From contig OW028577.1 in assembly GCA_932294295.1 (NCBI GenBank), forward strand, positions 4,927,001-4,991,000: a stretch of 64,000 bases of DNA, in the 5' to 3' direction. The stretch comes from Alitta virens. Taxonomy: Eukaryota > Annelida > Polychaeta > Phyllodocida > Nereididae. A model generated the notes under the pieces. It had not been told where the DNA came from, did not search any database, and worked only from the letters and a program-made list of their open reading frames with translations. Every line of letters starts with the position of its first letter. The first letter of the stretch is position 1. Positions 47,801-60,678 of this stretch are shown in pieces. The translations under genes were made by a program, and so were the position numbers.

Positions 47801-49640
47801 GAAAGGCACAAGTGATACCATGGATACTGTGGATGCTGTTGGGTTGACCATGGAGAAAAGAGTAGACTTGTCTCCATGGTTTGACCATCAGAACTTCTAG
47901 TACATGTGTAATAAGCATTATTCCATTTTATTTCATGACAGAAAGAAAGCTCTCCATGAGTATGAACAAAATGAAGTTGTTGCTAATTACTGCAATATTC
48001 AAATTCAAATTTATTGACCTTTTTCTCAACCAACAAAATTTAAATATTCACGCAAATGTACGAGTTCATTCATTTAAATAAATAATAACAATGAAAATCA
48101 AGACATACACAAATACAAGGCAAAGAAGGAATGATAAAGTTGATATAAATGTAATATAACACAATAAATTTGGACACACTGTTCAGATGTATTGATAAAT
48201 TATGCATAAATGACGTGAATTGTTAAATTAATCTGATATATATATGCACCACAAAGTCTCCAATAAACGGCACAAGAAAGCAGCATTGAAATTAAAACAT
48301 CATCAGATAGAGTAGTGCTCATACATGGTACACTAAATGAAATAAATCCTATTATTGTGCTGTAAGTGAACCCTAGAAATTAGATTGCCAGCCACTGAAA
48401 CCACAGGGTACACCAATGTAAATGGAAACGAAGCAATCCTTTGCCACACCTTCATAAAGGCAGTACCTCAAATAAAACCCCTTTTGGCTTTGTGTTATGT
48501 TTGTGAAATATTATTATTATTTTTTAAATGTAAGTGGTAAACTGAATTGAACTATTTACTGCCATTATTAGTAACTCTAATAAATCCTCCCCATAAGCTG
48601 TATTATACCTATATTGTAATAAAAAAAAGAACAAATTAATCCTATCAGAACCTGTTGAATAAAAGCACAATCATTAGACCAAAAAGCTTGGGGAGGTGAA
48701 ATTCTTCAAATTGATACCAAAACTGCTTCTTATGCTTCATTTAACCCTTATAATAACTGGGTTGATAACGGTGACCCCTTTCAAGGTCAAACAGGTCATT
48801 TGAGTGTCCACTTAACTTCTTGAGCACTGTTGAGCCTTAAGTATTTGAGAATGCAGGCTTAGCTGTGTATTTTGTGATTGAGGTCAAGTCAGGTGTTTTT
48901 ATTTTTACTTTTCTTTTGCCATCTATGATGTACACGCTTCAGTAGATATAATTGGATCACTACCCCAGGCTTATCTTCTCTCTTTCCTAGCTGCTCTTTT
49001 TGTTAGTCTCCTTTCAGAACTGCAACCTGCTAGCTGCCACCCATGGCTGATGCTGTGTTTACCCAATGTATCATGTATGACACTTTATGTTTGGTTGTGG
49101 TGGGTCTTAATCATATTATGAGTCACATTCTGTATGGATCTATCTATTTCGGATACACTGTATCTGGTTTTTAATGACGCAGCAAAACTGGTCTGGTTCT
49201 TGTACAGCTGGATACAGCTATTGATACTAGAATATTATTTCATCATTACGTCTGCCTCTAGTAGAAAGTCAATATCGATAAGCATCACCGAATCGATCCA
49301 AGACGGTACTCAATGCCGCGATACATATTACCAGTGATTTACCAACAGAAAATGTAAGATGGGCCTATGAATGAATTTCAGTCTGAGTGCAACAAATTTA
49401 ATGTAGCGTTCTGTTTAGGAAGTTGTGGAAATCGAAAATAAAAGGCGTATTTAGAATTGGTCAACACCCATGAAATTCGAAGCGAATACCCTACATTCAA
49501 CACTAGTTCAGTCTCGTGGTATCTGGATACTTTCAGTACAGACCACTTCACTCATCCGTTTCATTGATGTTTTTGGGTGGAGTGAACATAAACATGTATT
49601 ATGTAACACTGTTAAGAGGAATTTGTTTCAATTTGTTTGT
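44820..49640. other. Long non-coding stretch, no gene seen
   Basis: 4.8 kb without a recognisable exon. I looked here for the N-lobe of the downstream kinase (glycine loop, VAIK-type lysine) and found nothing convincing. ORFs up to 118 codons (47562-47918, minus) have no recognisable motif. Confidence 0.4.
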
Positions 49641-49671
49641 ATCAGAACCCCAATGGAGCTGAATGCATTGC

Positions 49672-50210
49672 AGCAGCTGATTGGTCTGTTGGTTTTTGGC
49701 CCCTACTCCGCTGAAGGTCCCGGGTTCGAATAGAGTCTTTTCACTGAACAGCCCTGAATTCAGCAGGACATAAGTCTTTCCTCTCCTCTTATTACTCATT
49801 TTGCTTTTCAGACACAGTAAATAATATCTAACTGATTCCGTAAATATAACTTTCTTAGAAAAATAACAAACATCAACTAAATGATAAAGTGTCAAATATA
49901 CATTAAAATGCACTAAAAATACTGCTGCTAGGATGCACTTTGCTTGAGCCAATCACAGCCAAGGGCAGGAACTTTTTCAGCCAATGGAATTGCAGTATTC
50001 TGTTTTAGCCACCTGGTGGAAATACAGAGAAGCTTCGGTGAAAATCCACTATCCCAGCGCCTTCACTCTTCTTGAGCTGAATTTTCGGTCGCATGACGCG
50101 TTAAATTGGTGATGCCATGTACTCGCTGTCAATGCTGGGGCAAGTTAAAGACCCCACCCATGGGGTAAATGTGTGACATGATGTGGACTGCACACCTTAT
50201 CATCTCTTTA
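49672..50210 (+). mobile_element. tRNA-derived SINE (family 1) split by a MITE
   Basis: The left part (49672-49731) matches the head of the SINE at 34344: GCAGCTGATTGGTCT, CTACTCCGCTGAAGG and the start of a B box, GGTTCGAAT. The right part resumes at 50051 with ATCCC and continues into the same body, including GCGTTAAATTGGTGATGCC and CCATGGGGTAAATGTGTGAC. A 320-bp MITE lies between. Removing it with one copy of AT restores a canonical B box. Confidence 0.78.
49732..50050. mobile_element. 320-bp MITE-like repeat, copy 2, inside a SINE
   Basis: Aligned end to end with 38381-38700. AT flanks it on both sides (49730-49731 and 50051-50052), and TA is an alternative reading. The CCAAT...GGGCAGGAAC...CCAAT block is kept at 49949-49985 with one change (GGCGGGAA to GGCAGGAA). 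Confidence 0.82.
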
Positions 50211-50278
50211 TTACGTCTGCCTCTGTCAGCTGATCACATAAGCTAACCAACTAAGCTTCAGACCAGTGGCATTGAGAT
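50211..50278 (+). repeat. Dispersed ATTACGTCTGCCTCT repeat fragment, second copy
   Basis: Matches 40272-40333: ATTACGTCTGCCTCTGTCAG, then CACATAAGCT and AGTGGCATTGA. Confidence 0.6.
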
Positions 50279-50639
50279 TTTTACATTATGCAACGTTGTT
50301 ACTTGGATAAATATCTATTTATCAAAGGTTGTTAAAAAGGATTGAAGAGCTCGAATTGTGTTCTATTAGTATCCCATGAGGGAGAAAATTGCACAATGTG
50401 TTTATAGTTAGAAAGATGCTGAGATGATGTGAATGTTAGAAGTGGCTCACAGTTGGTGAATAACAAGTCAGTTATGCAACAAGACAAATGAGATGCTTCA
50501 GATACTGTTTTCTGCTGCTGAGACAAGAGTCTAGATGCACATTATTATGCAACTCCTGCAGCTCATTATACTTGTTCAACTTGCAATGTATTTTCTGTTT
50601 TTCTCCAACTCAGCTGTATTATTTTTTATTCGAGACCTA

Positions 50640-51075
50640 AAAATAGTTAGGGCCATGAATTAGATCTTACATGCTGTTCCTATTTAGGACAATGAATTAG
50701 ATCACAAACTGCTATATTCTGTGATGTTGCTATTTCAATATTTCTTATAGTTAGGACACTAAATTAGATTTAAAAAATGTCCTCTGTGATGAAATGATGC
50801 ATTCAAGATTGTACTGTATTACAAGCAACATTTACTTTCTAAGGACCAGATATTACAAATTTGTATGTGCTGAAAATGCCTGAAATATGGTGCCATTTAG
50901 ACTACTAGACATTAATTACATGGGCAATTTTCACTTTTCTTAGTGGGGACAATAAATTAATCAGAAATATCGTGCATGTGCTGAAATGTCGCTATCAATT
51001 GTGACTTTTCTTACTTGGGTTCATAAATTACATCATAAATTCGCAATGTGCTGAAATGCTATTAACATTGTGTTA
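50640..51075. repeat. Degenerate tandem repeat, about 60-120 bp period
   Basis: At least six diverged copies of a segment containing GGACAATGAATTAGATCA and later TGTGCTGAAATG(C/T)(C/T)GCTAT recur with variable spacing. It looks like an old, decayed satellite. Confidence 0.55.
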
Positions 51076-51800
51076 TATATCAAGCCTATATTTTACTCTT
51101 TTTTGTGTAAAAAAGGTATTTTATGGTGTTTTTATGTCGTAAAGCTATCATCTTCTAGCAAGTTAGGTTGAGAGTATTTGGGGAGACCTCATTTTTTTTC
51201 ACCCACTTTTGATGTTTTTTTCTTTTGTGCTTGTAATTGCTTTCAACTCATTTCTCTTATTGCAACTATTACACAACTAAGTGTCATTATTTGAAAGTGG
51301 TTTTTAAACAGGTTAACCATTATAGAGAAGCAGTAAATGTGAGTTGTTAGACTTCATGCATATTTTGGTCTTTTGTGTGTGTTTGTGAGCTGACCTTTAA
51401 AAAAAAAAAAATCTAAAAAAAATCTCCATTTTGGTTCACATAAGTGACATTATAACTGAAAGCATTTTGACAGAAAATATTGCAATAAGCATTTGTAAAC
51501 AACTAGGCTAGGCTATATAGTGTTGACAAGCGCTATTATTATTACTTACATTTTGACTGATGGAGACACCAGCCTTTTCATGCTGTCTATTTGATTGAGG
51601 AAGTAAATGTTGGGTGTTAATCATTATAACAAGCTAGGGCCAACTTATTATGCTATAGCTTGAAGCTCACATCAACAGGTGTATGTAAGCTGGTTTTTAT
51701 GCAAGACCACTTCCTGAGCTGGATATATAGGATTACAGTCCTGTGTCCAGTAATCTCATGGAGTCTACTCTTGTCTCCATGGTAATCTTAACTAAACTAA

Positions 51801-51877
51801 ACTAAAATATATATAAATTTGTTTGCTTGCTCTACATCAAACTAAAATATATATAAATTTGTTTGCTTGCTCTACAT
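51801..51877. repeat. 40-bp direct repeat, two copies
   Basis: ACTAAAATATATATAAATTT and the following GTTTGCTTGCTCTACAT occur at 51801-51837 and 51841-51877 without a mismatch. Confidence 0.93.
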
Positions 51878-52972
51878 AGTTATTGGTTGCCTCTATGCGA
51901 TTGTTAAAGTCGCCCTTTATACACATACACTGCGAAACCTCCATCTTCAAAAATGGGAAGTTTTCGACGTGAGTGAGTCACTATTGACATTGAAAACCAG
52001 TGTTACGCAGTTTTGATATCCCTTTAAATCAAGTTTATTGTGAGCCGAATCACCATGGTAACTTTTTGTAGGGGTTTTTGTGAAAAAAGGGCCATTTTCA
52101 TTGCAAGCCAAACAGAATTAAATGAGATGTGCAGAGCAATATTTTTTCAGATTTTTTTGCAAAGTATAAACTGCAACTTTATGTTAGCTCAATCCGAATG
52201 TCGTGACTTGACATCGGGTTACAAATATCATATGATTATATATTTGCACCTTTCATCTAAAGTATCAGCTTTTTGTATTGAAGGGAATTATGCAAAGATG
52301 AAAGCGGTAAAGTATACCATGTAACTGGCACCGGGGTTCTCATATAAAAGAGTTAAATGTGACTTGAATCGTGGATGAATATAATCCGCGTTAAGATTTT
52401 ATGCTGAGAAAAAATGTCAAATCGCTTTCGCAATTGCTCAGACAGGGAGAGAAGTTATTGAGGTCATGGAGTTGTTAAAATACAACCCTAATAATACTGC
52501 CCCATGATATGTTGAACTATCATGTCATGTACTTAAGTTTTTATGGTGCATAAGCATGGTGTTTGAAAGTATATACTTTCATCTTTCTTTCAGTTTATGG
52601 ATATTGTAGTACATGAGGTTGAATTTGGTGTCTCTGTGCCAAGTTTCAAAGTGTTATTCATGAAATTATGTTATGTCCGTTGTTCCTGTGAATCAGATTT
52701 TGAGAAAAAGCATGTTTATTAGCTTCATTTAAACACCAGCATTCGATACTGTAGAACGGAATTTGGCGAAATCCTGTAGGTCTTTTGCCATCCTTATTAA
52801 AAATCTTAGTACAATATATCGTTATATATCATAATTTTTGGGTGCTGATAGACTAATAAGTTGGCAGTAAAAGTTTTTGACCAATACACTATTGATGGTA
52901 TTGGAATTATGTTGTTTACTTATCAAAATATTAAGTGTAATCACACAAATCCAACATCCCTCATCAGTTTGA

Positions 52973-53245
<273 letters not shown>

Positions 53246-53742
53246 TGATGGCTTTTCGGCCGATGCCCTCCCACCTTCGACACCCACAGTAAATTGTTTA
53301 TCACAAGTAATGATCTGCGGAATTGTCTGTCCATCACTTCCCGTATTCTCCCCTCCCCTAAACGCAACTATGGCGTACCCCAAAGCGTGTTATTGTGTGC
53401 CCTTCTCATTTTTAATGGCTCGTTATGTCCTGCCATACCTGAGATGCTGAGATATCGTTTACTTAACCCAACTAACCGAAGGGACATCGACCCTGAGGCG
53501 TCTGATTTGTCTAAATGTAGACCACCTCGGTGTCATAAATGTATGCACAGGCATTCCTGATCCAAATTTATATCACTGGCATCTAATTTTAGTTGACCAT
53601 TGCTCTATTGAGTCAGATTCCTGGTTAGTGTGTATGGGATGTTACTGCGTTGCTAACCACTCTGTGCAAGATGGAGTATAATAAGAGTCATACTCCACCA
53701 CGTGACCTTTTTTATTGTTCTTTTGTGGTGATAAACAAGGAA

Positions 53743-53972
53743 GATGTTAGTTAACTCCCTCCTGAGAGCAAACTGAACTGTTATGCGTAATAAAGGCATT
53801 AAAACAAAACAAACAAATTAGTAAATATGCCTAATTGAGTATAAGTTAGTTATATCCCTCATAGTTGGCAGTTAACTAACATTTTGGTTGCTTATAACCC
53901 TGTGCCTTCCACATCAGGATATAACCAACAAAAATGTTAGTTAACTCCCTCCTATTTGGGATATAACTAATA
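53743..53972 (-). mobile_element. Palindrome-bearing dispersed repeat, copy B (inverted)
   Basis: Reverse-complement relative of 25862-26050, inside the intron after kinase exon A. It has AGTTAACTCCCTCC motifs at both ends and GATATAACT palindromes. It carries about 55 bp extra relative to copy A near 53885-53935. Confidence 0.65.
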
Positions 53973-54344
53973 CTAAATGGTTCTGATAATGTAGTGGGAC
54001 CCTATTGTTTTAATATTTTTAATATAAAATTCATGCCACATTCTTCTGACCTTATCACTTTCAGATTTTGATAATTATGGCAAGCTGTAATGTAATTTGG
54101 TTGATTTGATTAAATATCAGAAAAGATTTAAACGATCTAGATTTTAGAGGAAACAGGCTGCTGAAATATGATGTATTACTGATAATGAAATGCATTGTTA
54201 GTAAATCCATGGTTATACTACATGCCAGAACTTGCAGTCCAAGTAACAAAGCTATTTGCAGAGCGTAAGAATGTCTAATAAAGAAACGTTTCGCTAATTT
54301 GTTTGTAATCATTCTTGACAGAAACAATGTGTGTTAATTTTCAG

Positions 54345-54468
54345 CCGGAGAATATCTTGCTTTCAAGCCGGGATAGCACAAAGATCAAGTTGATAGATTT
54401 TGGTCTGTCTCGAAAGTTGAAGGACGGTGAGGTGGTCAAGGAAATGCTCGGTACACCAGAATTTGTTG
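54345..54468 (+). CDS. STK17: Kinase exon B: catalytic loop to activation segment
   Basis: Acceptor TTAATTTTCAG, donor GTAAGG. It starts in phase 0 with PENILLSS, directly continuing HLDLK. It contains IKLIDFGLSRKLK with the metal-binding Asp of DFG, and EMLGTPEFV of the activation segment. It ends one base into the Ala codon of APE. No TxxY-type loop is expected in this family, which is constitutively active or autophosphorylated. Confidence 0.93.
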
Positions 54469-55064
54469 GTAAGGATTCGCTTCTGAGGAATTTCTGGCAT
54501 GCAATCGTTTGCTTTTGTAAATATCCTCCAATGTTACCCAGAGTGCAGAATATCATATTGTGGATTTAGCACTTAATTTTTGGCTGCACATGTTGATAGG
54601 TGGGTGAATCACTACAAAAAATAGGTTTTAACAAGTGTGCTTGTAAACTTCATAAATGCTTGCTTGAATAAATTCAGTAGGAATGTGACATGGTTAACTG
54701 GCAGTGTGCCAAACTAGACTGTAAAATACTGTCATAACGGGATGTGTTTTAAATGTAGTCCGTGGATTTTACATTGTTATGTCGTGTAAGACTTTGTTGC
54801 TCTAGAAAAGCTGAGGCAAGACATGGGAGGTAGAGATGTGAAAAATGCAAAGAGATCTAGTGTTTTTGATAAGCCTTTTGAAAAAGCAATATTTAGGAAT
54901 GTGAACTAATCTGATTAGATTTTATTTATAATGAGAGATGTGTTACAGTTGCTGGCTCAAGCTCTAAGCAAAAGTATTTAAGTATCATAGACCGCCAGAA
55001 AGATTAAACAATTCGCGTTACATTTTCTCGTGTATAAGTTACATTAAAATAGCGATTGCAATAA

Positions 55065-55265
<201 letters not shown>

Positions 55266-55495
55266 TAAGTATTCCATGGGAACGTTCTGGTCTGATGGCA
55301 AAATTTACATTGATACTTGATGTTTAATTTTTTTTGATAATTTCCGTTGCTGCGAATTACTCTGTTCATACTCGGGAGTCCCAGAGATGAATCATATCAT
55401 ATTCTTGATTATAGGAAAGACTGCATGTACAATCGTGTTGATTTCAGTCCATACAATTTGATTTTTGTCTATTTTTAACCGTTCTGTTATTTCAG

Positions 55496-55648
55496 ACTGT
55501 CCGGCTGTTCGCCGTTTCTTGGTGATGACAAACAAGAAACGTTCGTCAATGTTTGTAGCAACAATTACAGCCTTGACCCTCAGTTGTTCGCAACCACCAG
55601 CGAGCTGGCCACTGACTTCATTCAAAAACTTCTAGTCCGCCAACCTGA
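55496..55648 (+). CDS. STK17: Kinase exon D: helices F to H
   Basis: Acceptor TGTTATTTCAG, donor GTATGA. The first base completes Leu. It encodes LSGCSPFLGDDKQETFVNV, a variable segment, then SELATDFIQKLLVRQP. The LLV..P segment precedes the conserved Arg of subdomain XI in the next exon. Confidence 0.93.
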
Positions 55649-56041
55649 GTATGAGTTCTTTCAAATATTGCCTATCATTATTGCGTTATTAACAGATTAT
55701 CACATCACACTATCGTGACCTCATTAATTGCGATATGTTACCGTAGCATTAGCACCAGCATCGATCTATGGATAAATCATGACTTTCATGTTGAACATTG
55801 ATACTAGTCCACATATTGGTCTTTTTATTAATTAAATACTGTCTTGTTCTTTTGAGACGTATGCACACAACATGTCATTTGCTTAGTTTGTGTCTGATTT
55901 TAGTGAAATACTTGTCGCAGGACAGTCATTTAGTCGTATAAAAAAGCTTATGCATTTTTACATTGTAAGTGTGATTTGTCGTATACATTGCTAATTTGTT
56001 GTTGATCTCAGTTGAAAATATTATATTTTTTTATTTCACAG

Positions 56042-56087
56042 GAAAAGGTTAACTGCCACAGACTGTTTGAATCACCAATGGATACAA
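56042..56087 (+). CDS. STK17: Kinase exon E: last kinase exon, branch point for two tails
   Basis: Acceptor TTATTTCACAG, donor GTAAGT. A short exon encoding KRLTATDCLNHQWIQ, with subdomain XI (Arg in EKR) and the terminal HxW of the kinase fold. It ends in phase 0 after Gln. Both candidate following exons (58815 and 63703) also begin in phase 0, so either can be joined without disturbing the frame. Confidence 0.92.
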
Positions 56088-58814
56088 GTAAGTTTTATAT
56101 GATAGATGATAACATCGAAGCAATTTCGAATATTCAAGCGAGAAACCACACTTTTGTCGTACAAGCATTCACACTCACATGTTAAAATGCTCTGTACCCA
56201 TGTTTAATACCTGAACTAAATGCTTGTTTATCCATGCTTGCATATTCGATAACAATGCTAGCATACAGCAAAACTTATAGATCAGTCATTACATCATTGA
56301 TAATGACTTACAACTCCTACAACGGAGAATGTAAGACTGAGCAGCGAGAAATGGATGGTGTATGTGATTCATGTCTGAACAGTGACTCAGCTTCCAAGTG
56401 GCTTTGATCATTTAGATTTATACGTTTGCTCCTCCTTATTTTAATTTGGTTGCAAAGCTTTGAATTTTATGATTAGTTGCACTGATAACGAATGTGCGAA
56501 ATGTGACGCTCATACTTTATATAATTGCCAGTCCTGCTCAGCTTAAATTAAGTCTGTTACATTGGCTTTACAATTGCAATAATCTAGTAAAATGTGGAAA
56601 AAATATTTATTATCGGACATCTTTTACTCGAAGAGGTTGATGACGAATGTTGATCATTTTGATTTCAATCCAAACAAAACCAAGGCCATGTTTGCCTAAC
56701 TTTCATTCTCTCTTATTTTTTCTCAAAGCTTTTCTGATGGTTAGACAGTAGGTAAGACACATAAATAAGTTTCACCCTAAATCACATCCTCCTTGCTCAG
56801 TCTTATTATCTCTGCTGAGAGAGCACTGTTATGGTACGACATAATGCTGCACGCTTTTCATTGTTGTTGAATTGCAAGAAAGTTGCAAGCACTAACGTAA
56901 CATGGAAAGGGTTAATTTTAAGGTTATTAAGCATTTCTGATAAAACACTTTAAATAAATGGTTGTGGACACAGGCCGCTTCTAAAGCAACTGCGATGAAG
57001 CATTTTAAAAAGACGTTTTACCATTGTACGAGCCTAGATTTTAAATTTAACTTCATGTACAATGTATGAGATCAACAAGTAACGAAGCACTGGAAAATAC
57101 CAATTGCATGACGACAATTATGGTTTTAGAAAAATGAGGACTTTCAATGCAAAATTATTGTTATGCAAAAGACACTAAACATGGGTTACATTCAAAGGAA
57201 AATATGAACTGGCCTGTTTGTGAAGACAATGTTTTGTTAAGTGATATAAACAAACTGCATGGTGGAGTAGGTTAATTATAATTGACATAAGAGGCATGCA
57301 ACATTCTGATGAGTGTTCTACTGATTTGAATTTCGTGCACGTTTGTACAGATCTTCTGCATGATAGAGATAAACTATTAAATTAGTAGTATTAATATGTG
57401 ATCTTGTGCGAGATAGCGTCTAAAAGGTGATGTCAATGTAAGAGATCTTTGTGGATAGTTTAGTCCGGAAAAAACTACAAATTGAGAATTGTGATGAAAC
57501 TCTGTGGTGTGGACGCAAGACGCGCAGTTTCCGCAACCGATGAGCAAGGGGTTTAACAACATGGATGAAATATTAGTTTGAAATTTGACAAAATAAAACC
57601 AGCAACTCCGGGCCAAATTTGTCTGCGCGCTTGCAAAAAATTGGTAAGTAGTTGTGTATGGAGTTGCTGTTTATCACAGACTATGGCTGTTACTTTTGTT
57701 TATTTTGTCTTTCTTTGTGTGGTGTGGAAGAGCGTGTTTATGTACAGTGCATGGTAGGAAATAATTATCTCAATTACTTATCATTAGTGGGCTATATTTG
57801 CACAGATCTTGATTGGTATAGATTACAACGCTGATTTCTTTTTAACGACTAAATTAAGCTGCGACAAAACATTTAGTGAAATATATTCATTCAAATACAA
57901 AAACTCATCAACTATTAATACACGTACGTTGAAATTTTATCGTCACAAACGTATCATTGCTTCGCTGCGTCTTGCCAAAACCTCGGATCTGCTACTCTTA
58001 AGAACAGCAGATTCGATTGTTTGGTGAGTCGGCAACTTTTAACATTATTAGATGATAGTTTAAAAATAGCTTTTGATTTACTAAATATAAAGCATAGAGA
58101 AGTGTTAGACTGGGCTGATCACATGCACTGACATAGCGCAGAGTGGTGGTGCTAGTTGGCTTTTAGAATATGTTAAAACTTTCATCTAGTTTGTGTGTGT
58201 TTTTTATTTTATAAGTTTGCAATTTAATTGTATATTAGCAGAATGATAAATGATGGTTTAGTTCTGTTACGAGCCTTGCGTTATATCACCGTTTCAATTG
58301 TACATAGCTTTTCTTGATACATTTATTCCGCAATTTTTGTATAGGGAACACCTGTGTCCACAAAACTATTTTAGTTTCTAGCGTGCACAAGACAATGATT
58401 AAGTGTAAAAAAAACCACAAAATTAACCCACCACTAACCCATTTTTTTCCCTCAAAAAGTTACACATTTTGCTGCTTGACCCTCCCCATTTTTCATGGTC
58501 AAAACTATTTTCTAATTTTTCATCTTGATTTGAATGCATGAAAGACTGCATGTATGATTTCTGCCTAAATTCATAATTTTACCTTAACATTACGATTTTG
58601 GAATTATGGTGCCAAAAATTTCATGAATGCATAATTTTTAACATATAATGGTAACATTATTTTCTAATTGGCAAGGATTTAACTGTGTGCTGTCTAACAT
58701 ACCTGGCATTAACATCAGCTTCTTTTCCTTGCAACGGATTGTCTCGTATATCTAACACAAAGAGACCAATCCTGACTCAGCTTCGAGTTCTTACCATTGT
58801 TCTACTAATTGCAG
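56088..58814 (+). other. Intron between kinase exon E and the acidic tail exon
   Basis: 2.7 kb, GTAAGT...GCAG. No coding signal. AT-rich, with ORFs of 60-79 codons and no motif. Confidence 0.7.
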
Positions 58815-59267
58815 ACTTACGGCAGAGACACACTGGATGAAGATGACGAAGATGAATACGAAAATAGTCACGAGGAGATAGAGGATTACGAGGAAGACCA
58901 ATACGACACATGCGACGAAAGTTGCGACAGCTTAGACGCTCCTCTTGAAAACGGTCACGGAGTCTCTTGTTCGCAAGAACTCTACTCCGATTCACTGAAA
59001 ATCACAGTTATGTTGCCAAATGAAGTTGATCAGAAAGACAGTACCAATACCAACGGATGCCACACGGTGTCGGCAGACGCCGTGAAAGAGAACGTCCCAA
59101 GCGTGTCAAATGGCCTGGTCAAATCCATGCCTGCTCGCAACGGCACAGTTCGTAAAGAAACAGTCCTAGGGAGAGTGTACAATATTGAAAAACAGCTGAA
59201 CAAAGTGCTTAATAATCACCATCTTCCAGTAAGGAATGGAATTGATTGCCATGAAGATGTTGACTGA
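58815..59267 (+). CDS. STK17: Terminal exon 1: acidic, KEN-containing C-terminal tail
   Basis: Acceptor CTAATTGCAG; phase 0; 150 codons plus TGA at 59265. It starts TYGRDTLDEDDEDEYENSHE and is very acidic for about 40 residues. It then becomes Ser/Asn-rich with VKENVPSVSN, similar in style to the EDKENIPED stretch I recall from STK17B, and ends with a short Lys/Leu/Asn-rich, possibly helical segment (NIEKQLNKVLNN). No known domain. Non-kinase tails of this family are poorly conserved, so homology to STK17 tails is suggestive only. This isoform lacks any calmodulin-binding segment. Confidence 0.85.
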   Translation, partial: TYGRDTLDEDDEDEYENSHEEIEDYEEDQYDTCDESCDSLDAPLENGHGVSCSQELYSDSLKITVMLPNEVDQKDSTNTNGCHTVSADAVKENVPSVSNGLVKSMPARNGTVRKETVLGRVYNIEKQLNKVLNNHHLPVRNGIDCHEDVD

Positions 59268-60420
59268 TTACAAGCAAATGATTGGTATCAAAGGAGTACA
59301 GTATCATTCAGTGGCCCTATTATTATTTATATAACTGGTAACTGTGTCCAGATTGTGACATGTATCACCAAAAAAAAAAACTACTGAAAAACAAGAAAAA
59401 AAAAGAAAAATCGACAGGTGAACCTCGGTCCTGGACGAGTGTTGACAACAAAGCATACAAACATTCCCAAAAACCTTCTAATAGTTCACCTTTCGTCCCA
59501 ACACACTCTTGTTCACAGTAATTTCTCTTTCGACTGTCTTAGAGACCTCAACACTGCCTTCACTGACTGGTTATGTTTTCCCCTCCTGAAGCTCTCTTAA
59601 TCTCGTTCAATTTTCGAGCTCTCTAACAGTGATGCATTGTTGCACATCTCACTCTCGGCATATCAGAATCTAACCTCTTGATTCCTAGTGATGTCTTCTT
59701 ATGAAATCTCTCATTTTCGGTGATTGAAAGTTTATTTGGTGACAACTCAAAAACCAATAAATTTTTCATTGACAAGATTCACACGGACATATCTGTAATT
59801 TATTCTCGATTATGATGACATTCATGAATTAGCGTTTGTTAAAAGTGATGACGACAGTACCTTCACTGTAACATGGCCTTAATTGATTATGTTCTCCGTG
59901 TGTTAATGTCACAACGATGTGTTCGCCATAACGTAGAATGTCTCTTCAGTATAATTAAGAAATAACTTTCGAATGATTTTTACATATTTCGGTGATTAAG
60001 TTGATCTGTATTTATCTCCTACTATGATATCATGGCAATCTTTCAGTTGATCTGGCTTTCTTGTACCTTTAACTCAACTCTTCTTGACTATTAATACCAG
60101 TGATTTTTAGTTTTTTTTTTTCCACTTTATATTATGTATATTTAGAATCTTGGGTTGGCTTGTTATTTATGGTAATTTGTGACATGCTTGTATCATCGCT
60201 GTAATAATGTCGTCAAAGCTATTCTTTTCATTTGCTGTGAAAAGATAGCAAATGAGAAAGATGTATATATTTGTAACATAAGAGAACAAACTCCCGACTC
60301 TTACGGAGCTAGCAAGTTTTTTTCCAACATATCAAAAACATGACAAAAAAAATTGTACAATACTATGTTGTAAAAATACTGTTTATATATGTAATAATAA
60401 AACATATTTAACACAATTTA
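59268..60420 (+). other. 3' UTR of the acidic-tail transcript
   Basis: About 1.15 kb of AT-rich sequence after the stop. Candidate polyadenylation signals AATAAA are at 59756-59761 and 60396-60401. The second is followed by ACATATTTAACAC and fits a natural end. Confidence 0.6.
60396..60401 (+). terminator. Polyadenylation signal AATAAA
   Basis: AATAAA in AATAATAAAACAT, the last strong signal before the MITE at 60513. A likely 3' end for the acidic-tail mRNA. Confidence 0.55.
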
Positions 60421-60512
60421 CTGACGTTATTTGTGGTATTATTATTTTCAGTAAAGGCACAGTTAAGTCGTTCAAAATTCAGCAATCTGAATTATGAATG
60501 TTATAACGTTCA

Positions 60513-60678
60513 TAGGCCCGTAGCCAAGGGGGGGTCGAGGGGGTCATTCGACCCACCCATCTTGGTCCATGTCCACACATAGATTCACATCAGGGAATGC
60601 TGTTTTAAGAGTTTGTATCAAAGGTCCACAACTTTATGGAAAAGACCCACCCAATGCTAGCGGTTGGCTACGGGCCTG
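60513..60678. mobile_element. MITE with GGCCCGTAGCCA ends and 5-bp target duplication
   Basis: Terminal inverted repeats (T/C)AGGCCCGTAGCCAA bound 166 bp. GTTCA is duplicated at 60508-60512 and 60679-60683. The interior is G-rich on one side and has ACCCACCC motifs. Termini of this GGCCCGTAGCCA type are common in invertebrate DNA transposons; I do not assign a superfamily. Confidence 0.8.

Noticed and set aside
49134..49337. Frame with DAAKLVW as a possible ATP-lysine (AAKF-type) kinase exon
   Set aside because: The surrounding residues do not match the beta3 strand or glycine loop of DAPK-family kinases, and splice sites do not fit.
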